Assembly: GCF_021404465.1 (NCBI RefSeq)
Contig: NZ_JABFTT010000002.1
Span: forward strand, 186,001-250,000
Direction: 5' to 3'
Source: Billgrantia zhangzhouensis
GTDB lineage: Bacteria; Pseudomonadota; Gammaproteobacteria; Pseudomonadales; Halomonadaceae
DNA: 64,000 nt
In this document: positions 9,341-17,773 of the stretch, in pieces
Position numbering within the stretch: position 1 is the first letter of the stretch
How the letters are laid out: each line of letters opens with the position of its first letter
The notes under the pieces: generated by a model
Seen by the model: only the letters and a program-made list of their open reading frames with translations
What the model was told of the DNA's origin: nothing
The model's database searches: none
Position numbers and translations under genes: made by a program

Positions 9341-10030
9341 GTGAACGACTCCATGTCAATACCGCACCTGATCATGAGCGCCAGCACCGTGGTGCAGCTG
9401 GTCATGCTGATCCTGGTGATAGGCTCGATTCTCTCCTGGGTAGTGATTTTCCAGCGTACCTTCGTGATGCGCCGGGCACGTGCCGCGCATCAGACTTTCG
9501 AGGAGCGCTTCTGGTCCGGTGTCGATCTCAACGAACTCTATCGCGAAACCCCTTCGGAGCAGGAAACCCAGGGCGCCGAGCATGTCTTTCGCGCCGGATT
9601 CCGCGAATTCAACCGCCTGATGGCCAAGACCAAGAGCGCCGATGCCATCCTCGACGGCGTCCAGCGCAGCATGCGCGTGGCCTGGTCGCGGGAAGAGGAG
9701 CGCCTGACCATGCACCTGGTGTTTCTCGCCACGGTGGCCTCGGCGAGCCCTTATATCGGCCTGTTCGGTACCGTGTGGGGCATCATGGGCTCGTTCCAGT
9801 CGCTCTCGATGGCCCAGCAGGCAACGCTGGCCACCGTCGCGCCATGGATCGCCGAGGCACTGATCGCCACCGCCATGGGCCTGTTTGCCGCCATTCCCGC
9901 GGTCATCTTCTACAACCGCCTGTCGTCCGAGTCCGACCGGCTGCTGGGCAAGTACGAAGATTTCGCCGAGGAGTTCCACTCCATCCTGCACCGCAATCTG
10001 CAGGGGCGCAGCGAAACCGGCGCCGCCTGA
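9341..10030 (+). CDS. tolQ: Tol-Pal inner membrane proton channel subunit TolQ
   Basis: MotA/TolQ/ExbB-family protein of 229 residues with three membrane segments: near the N-terminus (VVQLVMLILVIGSILSWVVIF) and two later ones around ASPYIGLFGTVWGIM and ALIATAMGLFAAIPAVIFY. With TolR it uses the proton gradient to energise TolA. The GTG at 9341 has GAGG at 6 bases and gives the usual length; an in-frame ATG is at 9353. The longer open frame upstream overlaps ybgC and is not expected to be translated. Confidence 0.95.
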   Translation: MNDSMSIPHLIMSASTVVQLVMLILVIGSILSWVVIFQRTFVMRRARAAHQTFEERFWSGVDLNELYRETPSEQETQGAEHVFRAGFREFNRLMAKTKSADAILDGVQRSMRVAWSREEERLTMHLVFLATVASASPYIGLFGTVWGIMGSFQSLSMAQQATLATVAPWIAEALIATAMGLFAAIPAVIFYNRLSSESDRLLGKYEDFAEEFHSILHRNLQGRSETGAA

Positions 10031-10042
10031 GGGAGACGCGAC

Positions 10043-10480
10043 ATGCATGGACCGTTCAACCGCGGCGGCCGCCGCAAGCCGATGGGGGAAATCAATGTCG
10101 TTCCCTTCATCGACGTCATGCTCGTGCTGCTGGTCATCTTCATGATTACCGCGCCGATGCTGACCCAGGGCGTACAGGTCGAGCTACCCCAGGTGACCTC
10201 CGAGTCGATAGAGAGCCAGGAGGATCGCGAGCCCATCATCGTGTCGGTGGATCGTGAAGGTGGCTACTACCTGTCGATCGGCGGTGAAGAGATGAATGTC
10301 GACCTCGAAGAGCTGGGCGATCGCGTGATCATCCTGCTCGATCGCCAGCCGGGAACTCCGGTCATGGTGCGTGGGGATCGTTTCGTGCCCTATGGTGAAA
10401 TCGTGACCCTGATGAGCACCCTGCAAGTGGCCGGGGTGGCCAACATTGGACTGATTTCCGAGCCGCCGCCGCGTGATTAA
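10043..10480 (+). CDS. tolR: Tol-Pal inner membrane protein TolR
   Basis: ExbD/TolR-family protein of 145 residues. It has a short cytoplasmic N-terminus, a single membrane helix VVPFIDVMLVLLVIFMITAP carrying the proton-conducting aspartate, and a periplasmic domain. Gene order tolQ-tolR-tolA and 12-base spacing support operon function. Start ATG 10043 is preceded by GGGAGACGCG. Its 3' end lies 31 bases before the preferred tolA start. Confidence 0.95.
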   Translation: MHGPFNRGGRRKPMGEINVVPFIDVMLVLLVIFMITAPMLTQGVQVELPQVTSESIESQEDREPIIVSVDREGGYYLSIGGEEMNVDLEELGDRVIILLDRQPGTPVMVRGDRFVPYGEIVTLMSTLQVAGVANIGLISEPPPRD

Positions 10481-10511
10481 GCGCCTTTTGCACAAGAAGG
10501 TAGGAGACGTG

Positions 10512-11717
10512 ATGGCCCGACGTCAGCGCGGACCTGCGCGTAGAAACGACAAACCTGTCGGCTATGGCGTGCCTGCGCTGCTTGCCATTGGCCTGCATGT
10601 ACTGGTCGTGATACTCAGCGTGATCACCTTGCCCCAGCGGCAGCCGGTCGAGTCCGATTCGAGCTCGATCGTCCAGGCCACGCTGGTCAGCACCGAGACC
10701 ACGACCGATCAGGCGCAGCGTGCCGAGGAGGCTCGGGCGCGGGCGGCGGCACGCCAAGCCGAGGAGGAGGCTCGTCAGGAAGAAGAGGCGCGGCAGGCTG
10801 AGGAGCAGGCGCGTGCGGAAGCCGAGCGCCAGGCAGCCGAAGAGCAGGCCCGCCAGGCCGAGCAGGAGCAGGCGGCGCGCGAGGAAGAGGCTCACCGGCG
10901 GGAGGCTCGTGAGGCCGCCGAGGCGGAAGCCCAGCGGCGCGCCGAGGAAGCGGATCGCCTGGCTCGCCAGCGTGAGGAGCAAGAGGCCGAGCGGCAGCGC
11001 CAGCAGGAAGCGGCGGCCGAAGCCGAGCGACAGCGTCAGCAAGAGGCCCAGCGTCGTGCCGAAGAAGAGGCGCGTCGCCAGCAGGAGGCCGAAGAGCAAC
11101 GCCAGCGCGAGGCCGAAGAGCAGCGCCGCCGTGAAGAAGAAGCCCAGCGTCAGCGCGAGGCCGAGGAGCAACGCCGCCGCGAGGAAGAAGCCCAGCGCCA
11201 GCGCGAAGCCGAGGAGCAGCGTCGCCGCGAGGAAGAAGCTCAGCGCCAGCGCGAAGCCGAGGAGCAGCGTCGCCGCGAGGAAGAAGCCCAGCGTCAGCGC
11301 GAAGCCGAGGAGCAACGCCGCCGTGAGGAAGAGGCCCGACGTGCGGCCGAAGCCGCGTCCCAGGGGCTCGACCGTGCCATCGAGGGCGAGTCGGATGCAG
11401 TAGCCAATGCCCGGCAGGCCCAGGAGGCGGCCAACAGCTTCATCAACCTGGTCCGCCGTGCAGTGGAGCAGGCGTGGGTGATTCCTCCCGGAGCCAGTAG
11501 CGGCCTCTCTGCTACCGTTCAGGTGCAGTTGGGTCCCTCGGGTGAATTGTTTGGCGCTACCATTAGTCAGAGTAGTGGAGACAACAGCTTCGATCGCTCC
11601 GCTATCCAGGCAGTGGAAGCCGCCGCACCGTTCAACGAACTGCGCCAATTGCCGCCAGCGGCGCAACGTGATTTTCGACAGTTCAATCTGCGTTTCACAC
11701 CGGGAGATGTACGCTGA
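10512..11717 (+). CDS. tolA: Tol-Pal cell envelope protein TolA
   Basis: Inner-membrane-anchored bridge of about 401 residues reaching across the periplasm to TolB/Pal. Domain I has a membrane helix ([21 protein letters not shown]). Domain II is a very long Arg/Glu/Gln/Ala-rich helix, about 220 residues. Domain III is a C-terminal globular TolA/TonB-like domain ([20 protein letters not shown] onward). Domain II includes a near-perfect 16-residue tandem repeat encoded by 48-bp units. I start at ATG 10512 because AGGAG lies 5 bases upstream; an earlier GTG at 10473 overlaps tolR. The tolB ATG overlaps the stop (TGATG). Confidence 0.93.
   Translation: MARRQRGPARRNDKPVGYGVPALLAIGLHVLVVILSVITLPQRQPVESDSSSIVQATLVSTETTTDQAQRAEEARARAAARQAEEEARQEEEARQAEEQARAEAERQAAEEQARQAEQEQAAREEEAHRREAREAAEAEAQRRAEEADRLARQREEQEAERQRQQEAAAEAERQRQQEAQRRAEEEARRQQEAEEQRQREAEEQRRREEEAQRQREAEEQRRREEEAQRQREAEEQRRREEEAQRQREAEEQRRREEEAQRQREAEEQRRREEEARRAAEAASQGLDRAIEGESDAVANARQAQEAANSFINLVRRAVEQAWVIPPGASSGLSATVQVQLGPSGELFGATISQSSGDNSFDRSAIQAVEAAAPFNELRQLPPAAQRDFRQFNLRFTPGDVR
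11109..11348 (+). repeat. 48-bp tandem repeat array inside tolA
   Basis: Five consecutive 48-bp units begin at 11109, 11157, 11205, 11253 and 11301. The first four encode an identical 16-residue unit ([16 protein letters not shown]), and the fifth diverges in its last few residues. The units differ at synonymous positions such as GAG/GAA and CGC/CGT. In-frame copy changes would alter only helix length. Confidence 0.9.
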
Positions 11718-13012
11718 TGAAAGCCCTGATGACCACCTGGCTGGCTGCCTTGCTGCTGATGTTCGGCACGCTTGCCCATGCCCAGTCCGATCTGACCATC
11801 GAGATCACCCGAGGCAGCGATCGGGCGACCCCCATCGCGGTCGTGCCATTCGCTACCGACGGTGAAAGCCTGCCCGAAGACGTGGCCCAGATCATCAGTG
11901 ACGACCTGGAGCGAAGCGGTTTCTTCGCTCCGCTGTCGCGCGACGCCATGTACGATCGCCCCAGCTCCGGCGATGAGGTCCGCTATGGTCAGTGGCGTGC
12001 GCTCGACGTCCGCTATCTGGTCGTCGGTAACGTCAGTCGTGGTGCCGATGGCTATCGCATTCGCTACGAGCTGATGGACATCAGCGGCCAGCGCCGTATG
12101 ATCGGAGAGAGCGTCAGCGCGGGAAGTAATGAGCTGCGCGGCGGCGCCCACTACATCAGTGACCAGATATTCGAGGCCATCACCGGTATTCGCGGCGCTT
12201 TCTCGACCCGCATCGCCTATGTCACGGCACAAGGGGCGGACCAGGACATGCAATTCGCCCTGTACGTTGCCGATGCCGATGGGCATAACAGTCAGCAGGT
12301 GCTGAGTTCGCGTGAGCCGATCCTGTCGCCGGCGTGGTCGCCGGATGGGCGCAAGCTGGCTTATGTCTCCTTCGAGACGGAGCGCCCCGCCATCTATGTG
12401 CAGGACGTGGGCACCGGCCAGCGCGCCCGCTTGGCGTCGTTCGATGGCATCAACGGTGCGCCGGCCTGGTCGCCTGATGGCCGGCGTCTGGCCATGACCC
12501 TGTCGAAAGACGGCCAACCCGAGATCTACGTGATGGACGTGGGCTCGCGCAATCTCGAGCGCATCACCAACAACTCGAGCATCGATACCGAGCCCAGCTG
12601 GGCACCGGATGGTCGCAGCCTGATCTTCACTTCCGATCGCAGCGGCGGTCCGCAGATCTATCGTTACAGCTTCGGCGGCGGTCAGGTCGAGCGGCTGACC
12701 TTTACCGGCAACTACAATGCGCGGGGCCGCTTGTCGCCGGATGGGGAAGCACTGTTCCTGATTCACCGCAGCAGCAACGGGTTTCAGGTGGCACGTCAGG
12801 ACCTGGAGTCCGGACGCCTGGTCGTTCTCAGTGACTCACGTTGGGATGAATCGCCTAGTGTTGCGCCCAACGGGACCATGGTAATCTTCGCCACCCAGCA
12901 AGGTAACAGCGGGGTGTTGGGGGCCGTGTCGGCCGATGGACGGGCGTCCTACCGGTTGCCTTCGGCGCGTGGTGACGTGCGCGAACCCGCGTGGTCACCA
13001 TTCTTGAACTAA
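11717..13012 (+). CDS. tolB: Tol-Pal periplasmic beta-propeller protein TolB
   Basis: Periplasmic protein of 431 residues with a Sec signal peptide ([24 protein letters not shown]), an N-terminal alpha/beta domain and a six-bladed propeller visible as repeated [15 protein letters not shown]-like blades ([31 protein letters not shown]). It binds Pal and TolA at the outer membrane. It overlaps tolA by one base, which suggests translational coupling. Pal follows after 42 bases. Confidence 0.97.
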   Translation: MKALMTTWLAALLLMFGTLAHAQSDLTIEITRGSDRATPIAVVPFATDGESLPEDVAQIISDDLERSGFFAPLSRDAMYDRPSSGDEVRYGQWRALDVRYLVVGNVSRGADGYRIRYELMDISGQRRMIGESVSAGSNELRGGAHYISDQIFEAITGIRGAFSTRIAYVTAQGADQDMQFALYVADADGHNSQQVLSSREPILSPAWSPDGRKLAYVSFETERPAIYVQDVGTGQRARLASFDGINGAPAWSPDGRRLAMTLSKDGQPEIYVMDVGSRNLERITNNSSIDTEPSWAPDGRSLIFTSDRSGGPQIYRYSFGGGQVERLTFTGNYNARGRLSPDGEALFLIHRSSNGFQVARQDLESGRLVVLSDSRWDESPSVAPNGTMVIFATQQGNSGVLGAVSADGRASYRLPSARGDVREPAWSPFLN

Positions 13013-13054
13013 AAGCAACTACGTGTCATTCGAAATCCTTTGAGGAGTTTGACG

Positions 13055-13591
13055 ATGCAACTCAAGTCGCATGCCAGAACCCTGGCAATCGCCCTGTCCC
13101 TGGCTCTGATTGCCGGCTGTTCCAGCACCGGTGGCAGCCGTGATGGGTCCATGGATGGCACACGCACCGATGGCGGCGTCGGTACCGGTGTCGCCGGTTC
13201 CGGCCAGGTCGGTGGCACCGGTGTCAGCGGCGACCGCGCCGGTCAGCAGGCCGATGGCCGTATCCCCGAAGTCCGTACCATTTACTTCGATTTCGACCGT
13301 GACACCATCCGTCCCGAGTTCGAATCCGTACTGGTGGCGCATGCTCGTTACCTGCGCTCCAACGGCAATGCGCGTGTCGTGCTGCAGGGGCACACCGACG
13401 AGCGTGGTACACGCGAGTACAACATGGCGCTGGGTGAGCGTCGTGCCAACTCGGTGAAGCGCTTCCTCGAGGTGCAAGGTGTCTCCCCGTCGCAGCTCGA
13501 GGTGGTTAGCTACGGCGAAGAACGCCTGGCGGTACGTGGCAACGGCGAGGACGCCCATGCCCAGAACCGTCGCGTGGTCTTTGCCTACTGA
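13055..13591 (+). CDS. pal: Peptidoglycan-associated outer membrane lipoprotein Pal
   Basis: Outer membrane lipoprotein of 178 residues. The signal peptide ends in a lipobox LIAGC with the lipidated cysteine at C22, followed by a Gly/Ser/Thr-rich linker and a C-terminal OmpA-like peptidoglycan-binding domain (TIYFDFDRDTI, HTDERGTREYNMALGERRA). ATG 13055 is chosen for the TGAGGAG site 8 bases upstream; the frame opens slightly earlier without one. The glycine-rich linker (GGVGTGVAGSG...) is longer than in E. coli. Confidence 0.96.
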   Translation: MQLKSHARTLAIALSLALIAGCSSTGGSRDGSMDGTRTDGGVGTGVAGSGQVGGTGVSGDRAGQQADGRIPEVRTIYFDFDRDTIRPEFESVLVAHARYLRSNGNARVVLQGHTDERGTREYNMALGERRANSVKRFLEVQGVSPSQLEVVSYGEERLAVRGNGEDAHAQNRRVVFAY

Positions 13592-13627
13592 GCGAACTGG
13601 CGCAATTGCGCGCCTATGGAGTGAAGC

Positions 13628-14398
13628 ATGAGACACAGTCTGAAAAGGCTGTGCGGCGCGGGAGCCCTGGTGCTCCCGCTGTCCGTGATGAGCCTTGCCG
13701 AAGCACAGCAGCGTCCGATCGTGGAAGACCGTACCGCACAGCCGCGGGGCTTTCTCGAACAGGCCGAGGTGCGTGAAGAGGCCGGCGGCAGCCTGGTGAT
13801 GTACAACCAGTTGCAGGAACACCAGCGCGAGATCCAGCAACTGCGAGGCCAGATCGAGGAGCTGCGTCATCAGCTCGAGCAGTTGCGCAACCAGACCCGT
13901 CAGCAGTATCTCGATCTCGATGAGCGGCTGATGGCAGGCAGTGCTGGTATCGAGGCCAATCCGCAGGTCGATGAGGAATCGGCCAGGCAGGTAGCCCAGA
14001 CGCCCTCGCCGAGCGGTAACAGCCCCGATGCCCAGGCCGCCTACCAGGCTGCCTTCGCCAAGGTCCAGGCGCGCCAGTTCGGTGAGGCGATCACGGCCTT
14101 CGAGGCGTTCGTGGCCGACTATCCCGATACCAGCCTGACTGCCAACGGCTATTATTGGTTGGGGGAACTGCACTCGGCCGAGGCCAATCTGGACCAGGCG
14201 GAAGGCGCGTTCCGCCAGGTCATCGACAACTACCCGCAGAGCAGCAAAGTGCCTGATGCGCTTTACAAGCTCGGCTTGATCAAGGCGCGTCAGGGCGAGC
14301 TTGAGGAGAGCCGTTCCCTGCTCGAGCGCGTGCGTGACGACTATCCGGACAGCAGCGCTGCCGGGCTTGCCAACGATTTCCTGCGCCAGTCCCTGTAA
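13628..14398 (+). CDS. cpoB: Cell division coordinator CpoB (YbgF)
   Basis: Periplasmic protein of 256 residues with an N-terminal signal peptide (ending near LAEAQQ), a coiled coil (QLQEHQREIQQLRGQIEELR) that trimerises in homologues, and C-terminal TPR repeats (AFAKVQARQFGEAITAFEAF, ANLDQAEGAFRQVI). It links Tol-Pal constriction to peptidoglycan synthesis in E. coli. It closes the tol-pal operon, 36 bases after pal, with GGAG 7 bases before ATG. Confidence 0.94.
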   Translation: MRHSLKRLCGAGALVLPLSVMSLAEAQQRPIVEDRTAQPRGFLEQAEVREEAGGSLVMYNQLQEHQREIQQLRGQIEELRHQLEQLRNQTRQQYLDLDERLMAGSAGIEANPQVDEESARQVAQTPSPSGNSPDAQAAYQAAFAKVQARQFGEAITAFEAFVADYPDTSLTANGYYWLGELHSAEANLDQAEGAFRQVIDNYPQSSKVPDALYKLGLIKARQGELEESRSLLERVRDDYPDSSAAGLANDFLRQSL

Positions 14399-14426
14399 CG
14401 GGCTGGCCCCCGCTCAAGGAGCCAAG

Positions 14427-15182
14427 ATGACCTGCAAGATCGACTATGCGGCGCCTGCCGACCTGCTTCGCGACCGTATCATCCTCGTGACGGGGGCCGG
14501 CGATGGCATCGGCCGTGAGGCTGCCCTGGCCTTTGCCCGGCATGGCGCCACAGTGATACTGCTGGGTCGTACCATTGCCAAGCTGGAAAAGGTCTACGAC
14601 GAGATCGAGGCTGCAGGCGGCCCGCAACCGGCCATCTATCCGCTCAATTTCGAAGGGGCCACGCTCAAGGATTACCACGACATGGCCGAGACTTTGGACA
14701 AGGAGTTCGGTCGGCTCGATGGCATTCTGCACAATGCCGGACTGCTGGGGCGTATCACCCCGTTCGAGCAGTACAATCCAGAGCTGTGGGAGCAGGTCAT
14801 GCAGGTCAACATCAATGGACCGATCTGGATGACCCAGGCCTTGTTGCCCTTGCTGCAGTCCTCTCTTGATGCCTCGGTCGTCTTCACTTCATCAAGCGTG
14901 GGGCGTAAAGGCCGTGCCTTCTGGGGCGCCTATGCCGTTTCCAAATTCGCTACCGAAGGGTTTGCCGAGGTGCTGGCCGACGAGGTCGAGCATCTTGGGA
15001 CGCTGCGCGTGAACACGATCAACCCTGGGGCCACTCGCACCAAGATGCGTGCCAATGCCTATCCGGGAGAGGACCCCGAAACCCTGCGTACACCGGAAGA
15101 GATCATGCCGACCTATCTGTGGCTGATCGGGCCGGAGAGCAGGGGGGTTAACGGCGAGCGCTTCGACGCCCAGCCGAAGTAA
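14427..15182 (+). CDS. yciK: YciK-type short-chain dehydrogenase/reductase
   Basis: NAD(P)-dependent oxidoreductase of 251 residues. The nucleotide motif VTGAGDGIGREAA, the structural HNAG (LHNAGLLG), the catalytic serine in FTSSSVGR and the YxxxK in YAVSKFA are present in order. ATG 14427 follows AAGGA; the open frame extends earlier only through cpoB. It resembles the YciK branch of SDRs, whose substrate is unknown. In pseudomonads yciK sits downstream of ubiG and mupP in the same direction; here mupP-ubiG face it from the opposite strand. Confidence 0.88.
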   Translation: MTCKIDYAAPADLLRDRIILVTGAGDGIGREAALAFARHGATVILLGRTIAKLEKVYDEIEAAGGPQPAIYPLNFEGATLKDYHDMAETLDKEFGRLDGILHNAGLLGRITPFEQYNPELWEQVMQVNINGPIWMTQALLPLLQSSLDASVVFTSSSVGRKGRAFWGAYAVSKFATEGFAEVLADEVEHLGTLRVNTINPGATRTKMRANAYPGEDPETLRTPEEIMPTYLWLIGPESRGVNGERFDAQPK

Positions 15183-15319
15183 CAAATGGCTGCGCGGGCG
15201 AATCGCGGTGTTGCCCAGATGCTCGCATTCCTCACGTATAACCCCATACGCTCGGATTGCTGTGCTCCGGGCGCCTAGCGCTTCATCCCGCTCGCCAATT
15301 TGCGCTAGCTTGGCTGCAC

Positions 15320-15341
15320 CCGCCTGATGCGTTTCAGGCGG
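15320..15341. terminator. Weak hairpin between convergent yciK and mupP
   Basis: An 8-bp stem CCGCCTGA/TCAGGCGG with a 6-base loop overlaps the mupP stop. Neither side has a real T-tract, so function as a terminator is uncertain. The rest of 15183-15333 shows nothing I can name. Confidence 0.3.
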
Positions 15342-15996
15342 TCTGTAGCAGGGCCTCGACCAGCGTCTCGCAGGTCTCGAACCACAGGTCGGCCGGCCAC
15401 TCCCGGTAGTCGTCTCCCTCCTCGATGTAGCCGTAACCGACAGCGACGGCCACCATGCCGGCGGCGCGGGCCGCTTGCATGTCGCGCAGGTGATCGCCGA
15501 TATACCAGCACCGCGATGTCGGCACGTCCAGTTGCTCGGCGGCGGCCCATAGTGGCTCCGGTGCCGGCTTGCGCTGCGGCAGGTCGTCGGCACACAGCAG
15601 TGCACCGGGAACCAGTCCCAGCGCCTCGACGAGCGGTGCCGCATAGGCGCGGGGCTTGTTGGTGACGATGCCCCAGGGCAGCCCGCGAGCCTCCCAGCTC
15701 TCCAGCAGCCGGTCGAGGTGAGGGAACAGGCAGCTCTCTTCCGCCACGGCCTGGCCGTACGCGTCGAGCAGGAACTGGCGCGCCGCGTCATGGTCCCGAT
15801 GCGCCTTGTCCAATCCCAGTGCCAGAGCAACCAGCGCGCTGCCGCCGTTGGAGACCTGAGCGCGGATCACCGAATAGGGTAGCGGCTCGAGGCCATGGTG
15901 AGCGCGTAGCGCGTTGGTGGCGCGGGCCAGGTCCGGCGCGGTGTCGACTAGTGTGCCGTCGAGGTCGAACAGCAGTGCACGAGGCAAAGACGTCAT
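15334..15996 (-). CDS. mupP: HAD-family phosphatase, MupP / phosphoglycolate phosphatase type
   Basis: Haloacid dehalogenase-fold phosphatase of 220 residues. Motif I is [12 protein letters not shown] with the nucleophilic aspartate, motif II is the threonine in GIVTNKP, the lysine is in QRKPAPEP, and motif IV is YIGDHLRDM. Homologues beside ubiG in Pseudomonas are MupP, N-acetylmuramic acid 6-phosphate phosphatases of peptidoglycan recycling; more distant ones are Gph. The ubiG ATGA overlap supports the MupP assignment by context, but activity is inferred. Confidence 0.83.
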   Translation of the reverse strand: MTSLPRALLFDLDGTLVDTAPDLARATNALRAHHGLEPLPYSVIRAQVSNGGSALVALALGLDKAHRDHDAARQFLLDAYGQAVAEESCLFPHLDRLLESWEARGLPWGIVTNKPRAYAAPLVEALGLVPGALLCADDLPQRKPAPEPLWAAAEQLDVPTSRCWYIGDHLRDMQAARAAGMVAVAVGYGYIEEGDDYREWPADLWFETCETLVEALLQTA

Positions 15997-16715
15997 GCCG
16001 CCGGCTCCCGGCGGCAGTGCACCATGTAATTGACCGAGACATCCCGGCTGGAGAGACGGTAGTGGCGCGTCAGCGGGTTGTAGGTGAGGCCGTTCTGCTC
16101 GCGTACGGAGAGTCCATGCTCACGGCACCAGCCGGCAAGCTCCGAGGGGCGGATGAACTTTCGATACTCATGAGTGCCACGGGGCAGCATCCGCAGCAGG
16201 TACTCGGCACCGACGATGGCCAGGGCATAGGCCTTGGGGTTGCGGTTGATGGTGGAGAAGAACAGATGGCCACCGGGCTTCACCAGTGCCGCACAGGCCT
16301 GGATGACCGAGCCGGGATCGGGGACGTGCTCGAGCATCTCCATGCAGGTCACCACGTCGTATTCGCCAGGCTGCTCGGCAGCCATGGCTTCGGCGCTGGC
16401 CTGACGGTATTCCACCTCGACGCCACTCTCCAGCGCATGCAGGCGTGCCACGCCAAGCGGCGCCTCGCCCATGTCGATTCCGGTGACGCGAGCGCCGCGA
16501 TGCGCCATGGCCTCGGCCAGGATGCCGCCGCCGCAGCCCACGTCGAGCACCTTGCGGCCGGCGAGCCCGCAGCGGGCATCGATGAAATCCAAGCGCAGCG
16601 GGTTGATGTCATGCAGCGGCTTGAACTCGCTGTGCGGGTCCCACCAGCGGCTGGCCAGGGCTTCGAACTTGGCAATCTCGCCCTGGTCGACGTTGTGATG
16701 GAGGGTTGCGCTCAT
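15993..16715 (-). CDS. ubiG: Ubiquinone biosynthesis O-methyltransferase UbiG
   Basis: SAM-dependent methyltransferase of 240 residues that performs both O-methylations in ubiquinone synthesis. Motifs: [19 protein letters not shown] at the N-terminus, SAM-binding [16 protein letters not shown], and the downstream [16 protein letters not shown] 16715 is chosen for its GGAGA site at 6 bases and because it gives the usual UbiG length; the frame could start 66 bases earlier. The stop overlaps mupP by 4 bases. It diverges from galU. Confidence 0.95.
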   Translation of the reverse strand: MSATLHHNVDQGEIAKFEALASRWWDPHSEFKPLHDINPLRLDFIDARCGLAGRKVLDVGCGGGILAEAMAHRGARVTGIDMGEAPLGVARLHALESGVEVEYRQASAEAMAAEQPGEYDVVTCMEMLEHVPDPGSVIQACAALVKPGGHLFFSTINRNPKAYALAIVGAEYLLRMLPRGTHEYRKFIRPSELAGWCREHGLSVREQNGLTYNPLTRHYRLSSRDVSVNYMVHCRREPAA

Positions 16716-16882
16716 GTGGTCTCTCCGTGTCATTTGGTCTGGCACCCTGGCAACATTCTTTACCTTCGGTATCATGCACATTGTACCCGTAGCTGCCCGG
16801 GCTTTCCCATGACGGAATCAAGGACAGACCCGGGAAGCGATATTCACCAACTTCCGTTCATCAACCGACAAGGAAGGCACCC

Positions 16883-17773
16883 ATGATTCGCAAGGTCGTA
16901 CTGCCCGTGGCCGGATTCGGTACCCGCTGTCTGCCGGCCTCCAAGGCGATTCCCAAGGAAATGATCACCATCGTCGATCGCCCGGTGATCCAGTACGTGG
17001 TCAGTGAGGCGGTGGCTGCCGGCATCCGCGATATCGTGCTGGTGACGCATGCCAGCAAGAGCGCCATCGAGAACCACTTCGACACCCACTACGAGCTTGA
17101 GGCCACTCTCGCCGCGAAGAACAAGCAGGAGCTGCTCGACGAGTTGCGCGCCATCGTACCTGCCGACGTCAACATCATCAGTGTACGTCAGCACGAGCCG
17201 CTCGGCCTGGGCCACGCCGTGCTCTGCGCGCGTTCCGTCATCGGCGACGACGAGCCCTTCGCGGTGCTGCTGCCCGATGTTCTGGTCGATGACGATGGAC
17301 TCGAACGCAACGACCTCGCCGGCATGATCGAGGCCTTCGAGTCGACCGGGCGGTCGCAACTGATGGTCGAGGACGTGCCATGGGAGAACGTGCACAAGTA
17401 CGGCATCGTGAGCCCCGAAGGCGAGCCGCCTGCCGCTGGCAAGTCCTGCCCCCTGGCCGGCGTGGTGGAGAAGCCCGCACGCGAGGAAGCGCCTTCCAAC
17501 CTGGCGGTAATCGGCCGTTACGTACTGCCGGGCAGCATCTTTTCCTTGCTGGCAGAGACCCCGCCGGGGGCCGGCGACGAGATCCAGTTGACCGATGCCA
17601 TCGAGACGCTGCGCCAGCGCGACGGTGTCGATGCCTGGCGCATGCGCGGCAAGACTTATGACTGCGGCCATCAGCTCGGCTATCTCGAGGCGACGCTGGT
17701 CTATGCTCGTCGGCATCCGCGCTTCGGCGAAGGCTTCCGCGAGCTGCTCGCTCGCTATAGTCAAGCGGGGTGA
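16883..17773 (+). CDS. galU: UTP-glucose-1-phosphate uridylyltransferase
   Basis: Makes UDP-glucose for envelope polysaccharides and osmoregulated glycans. The 296-residue protein has the nucleotidyltransferase start VLPVAGFGTRCLPASKAIPKEM, then the VLLPDVLVDDD metal/substrate region and the ACD-like GAGDEIQLTDAI motif. Start ATG has AAGGAAGG 6 bases upstream. The stop overlaps the GTG of the UDP-glucose dehydrogenase-like gene, so the two are translationally coupled. Confidence 0.96.
   Translation: MIRKVVLPVAGFGTRCLPASKAIPKEMITIVDRPVIQYVVSEAVAAGIRDIVLVTHASKSAIENHFDTHYELEATLAAKNKQELLDELRAIVPADVNIISVRQHEPLGLGHAVLCARSVIGDDEPFAVLLPDVLVDDDGLERNDLAGMIEAFESTGRSQLMVEDVPWENVHKYGIVSPEGEPPAAGKSCPLAGVVEKPAREEAPSNLAVIGRYVLPGSIFSLLAETPPGAGDEIQLTDAIETLRQRDGVDAWRMRGKTYDCGHQLGYLEATLVYARRHPRFGEGFRELLARYSQAG

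Noticed and set aside
10362-11666. A 434-codon minus-strand open frame opposite tolA, predicting many hydrophobic Leu/Phe repeats
   Set aside because: The apparent membrane repeats are only the reverse complement of the tolA Glu/Arg/Gln repeat units. tolA has its operon context, start site and C-terminal domain.
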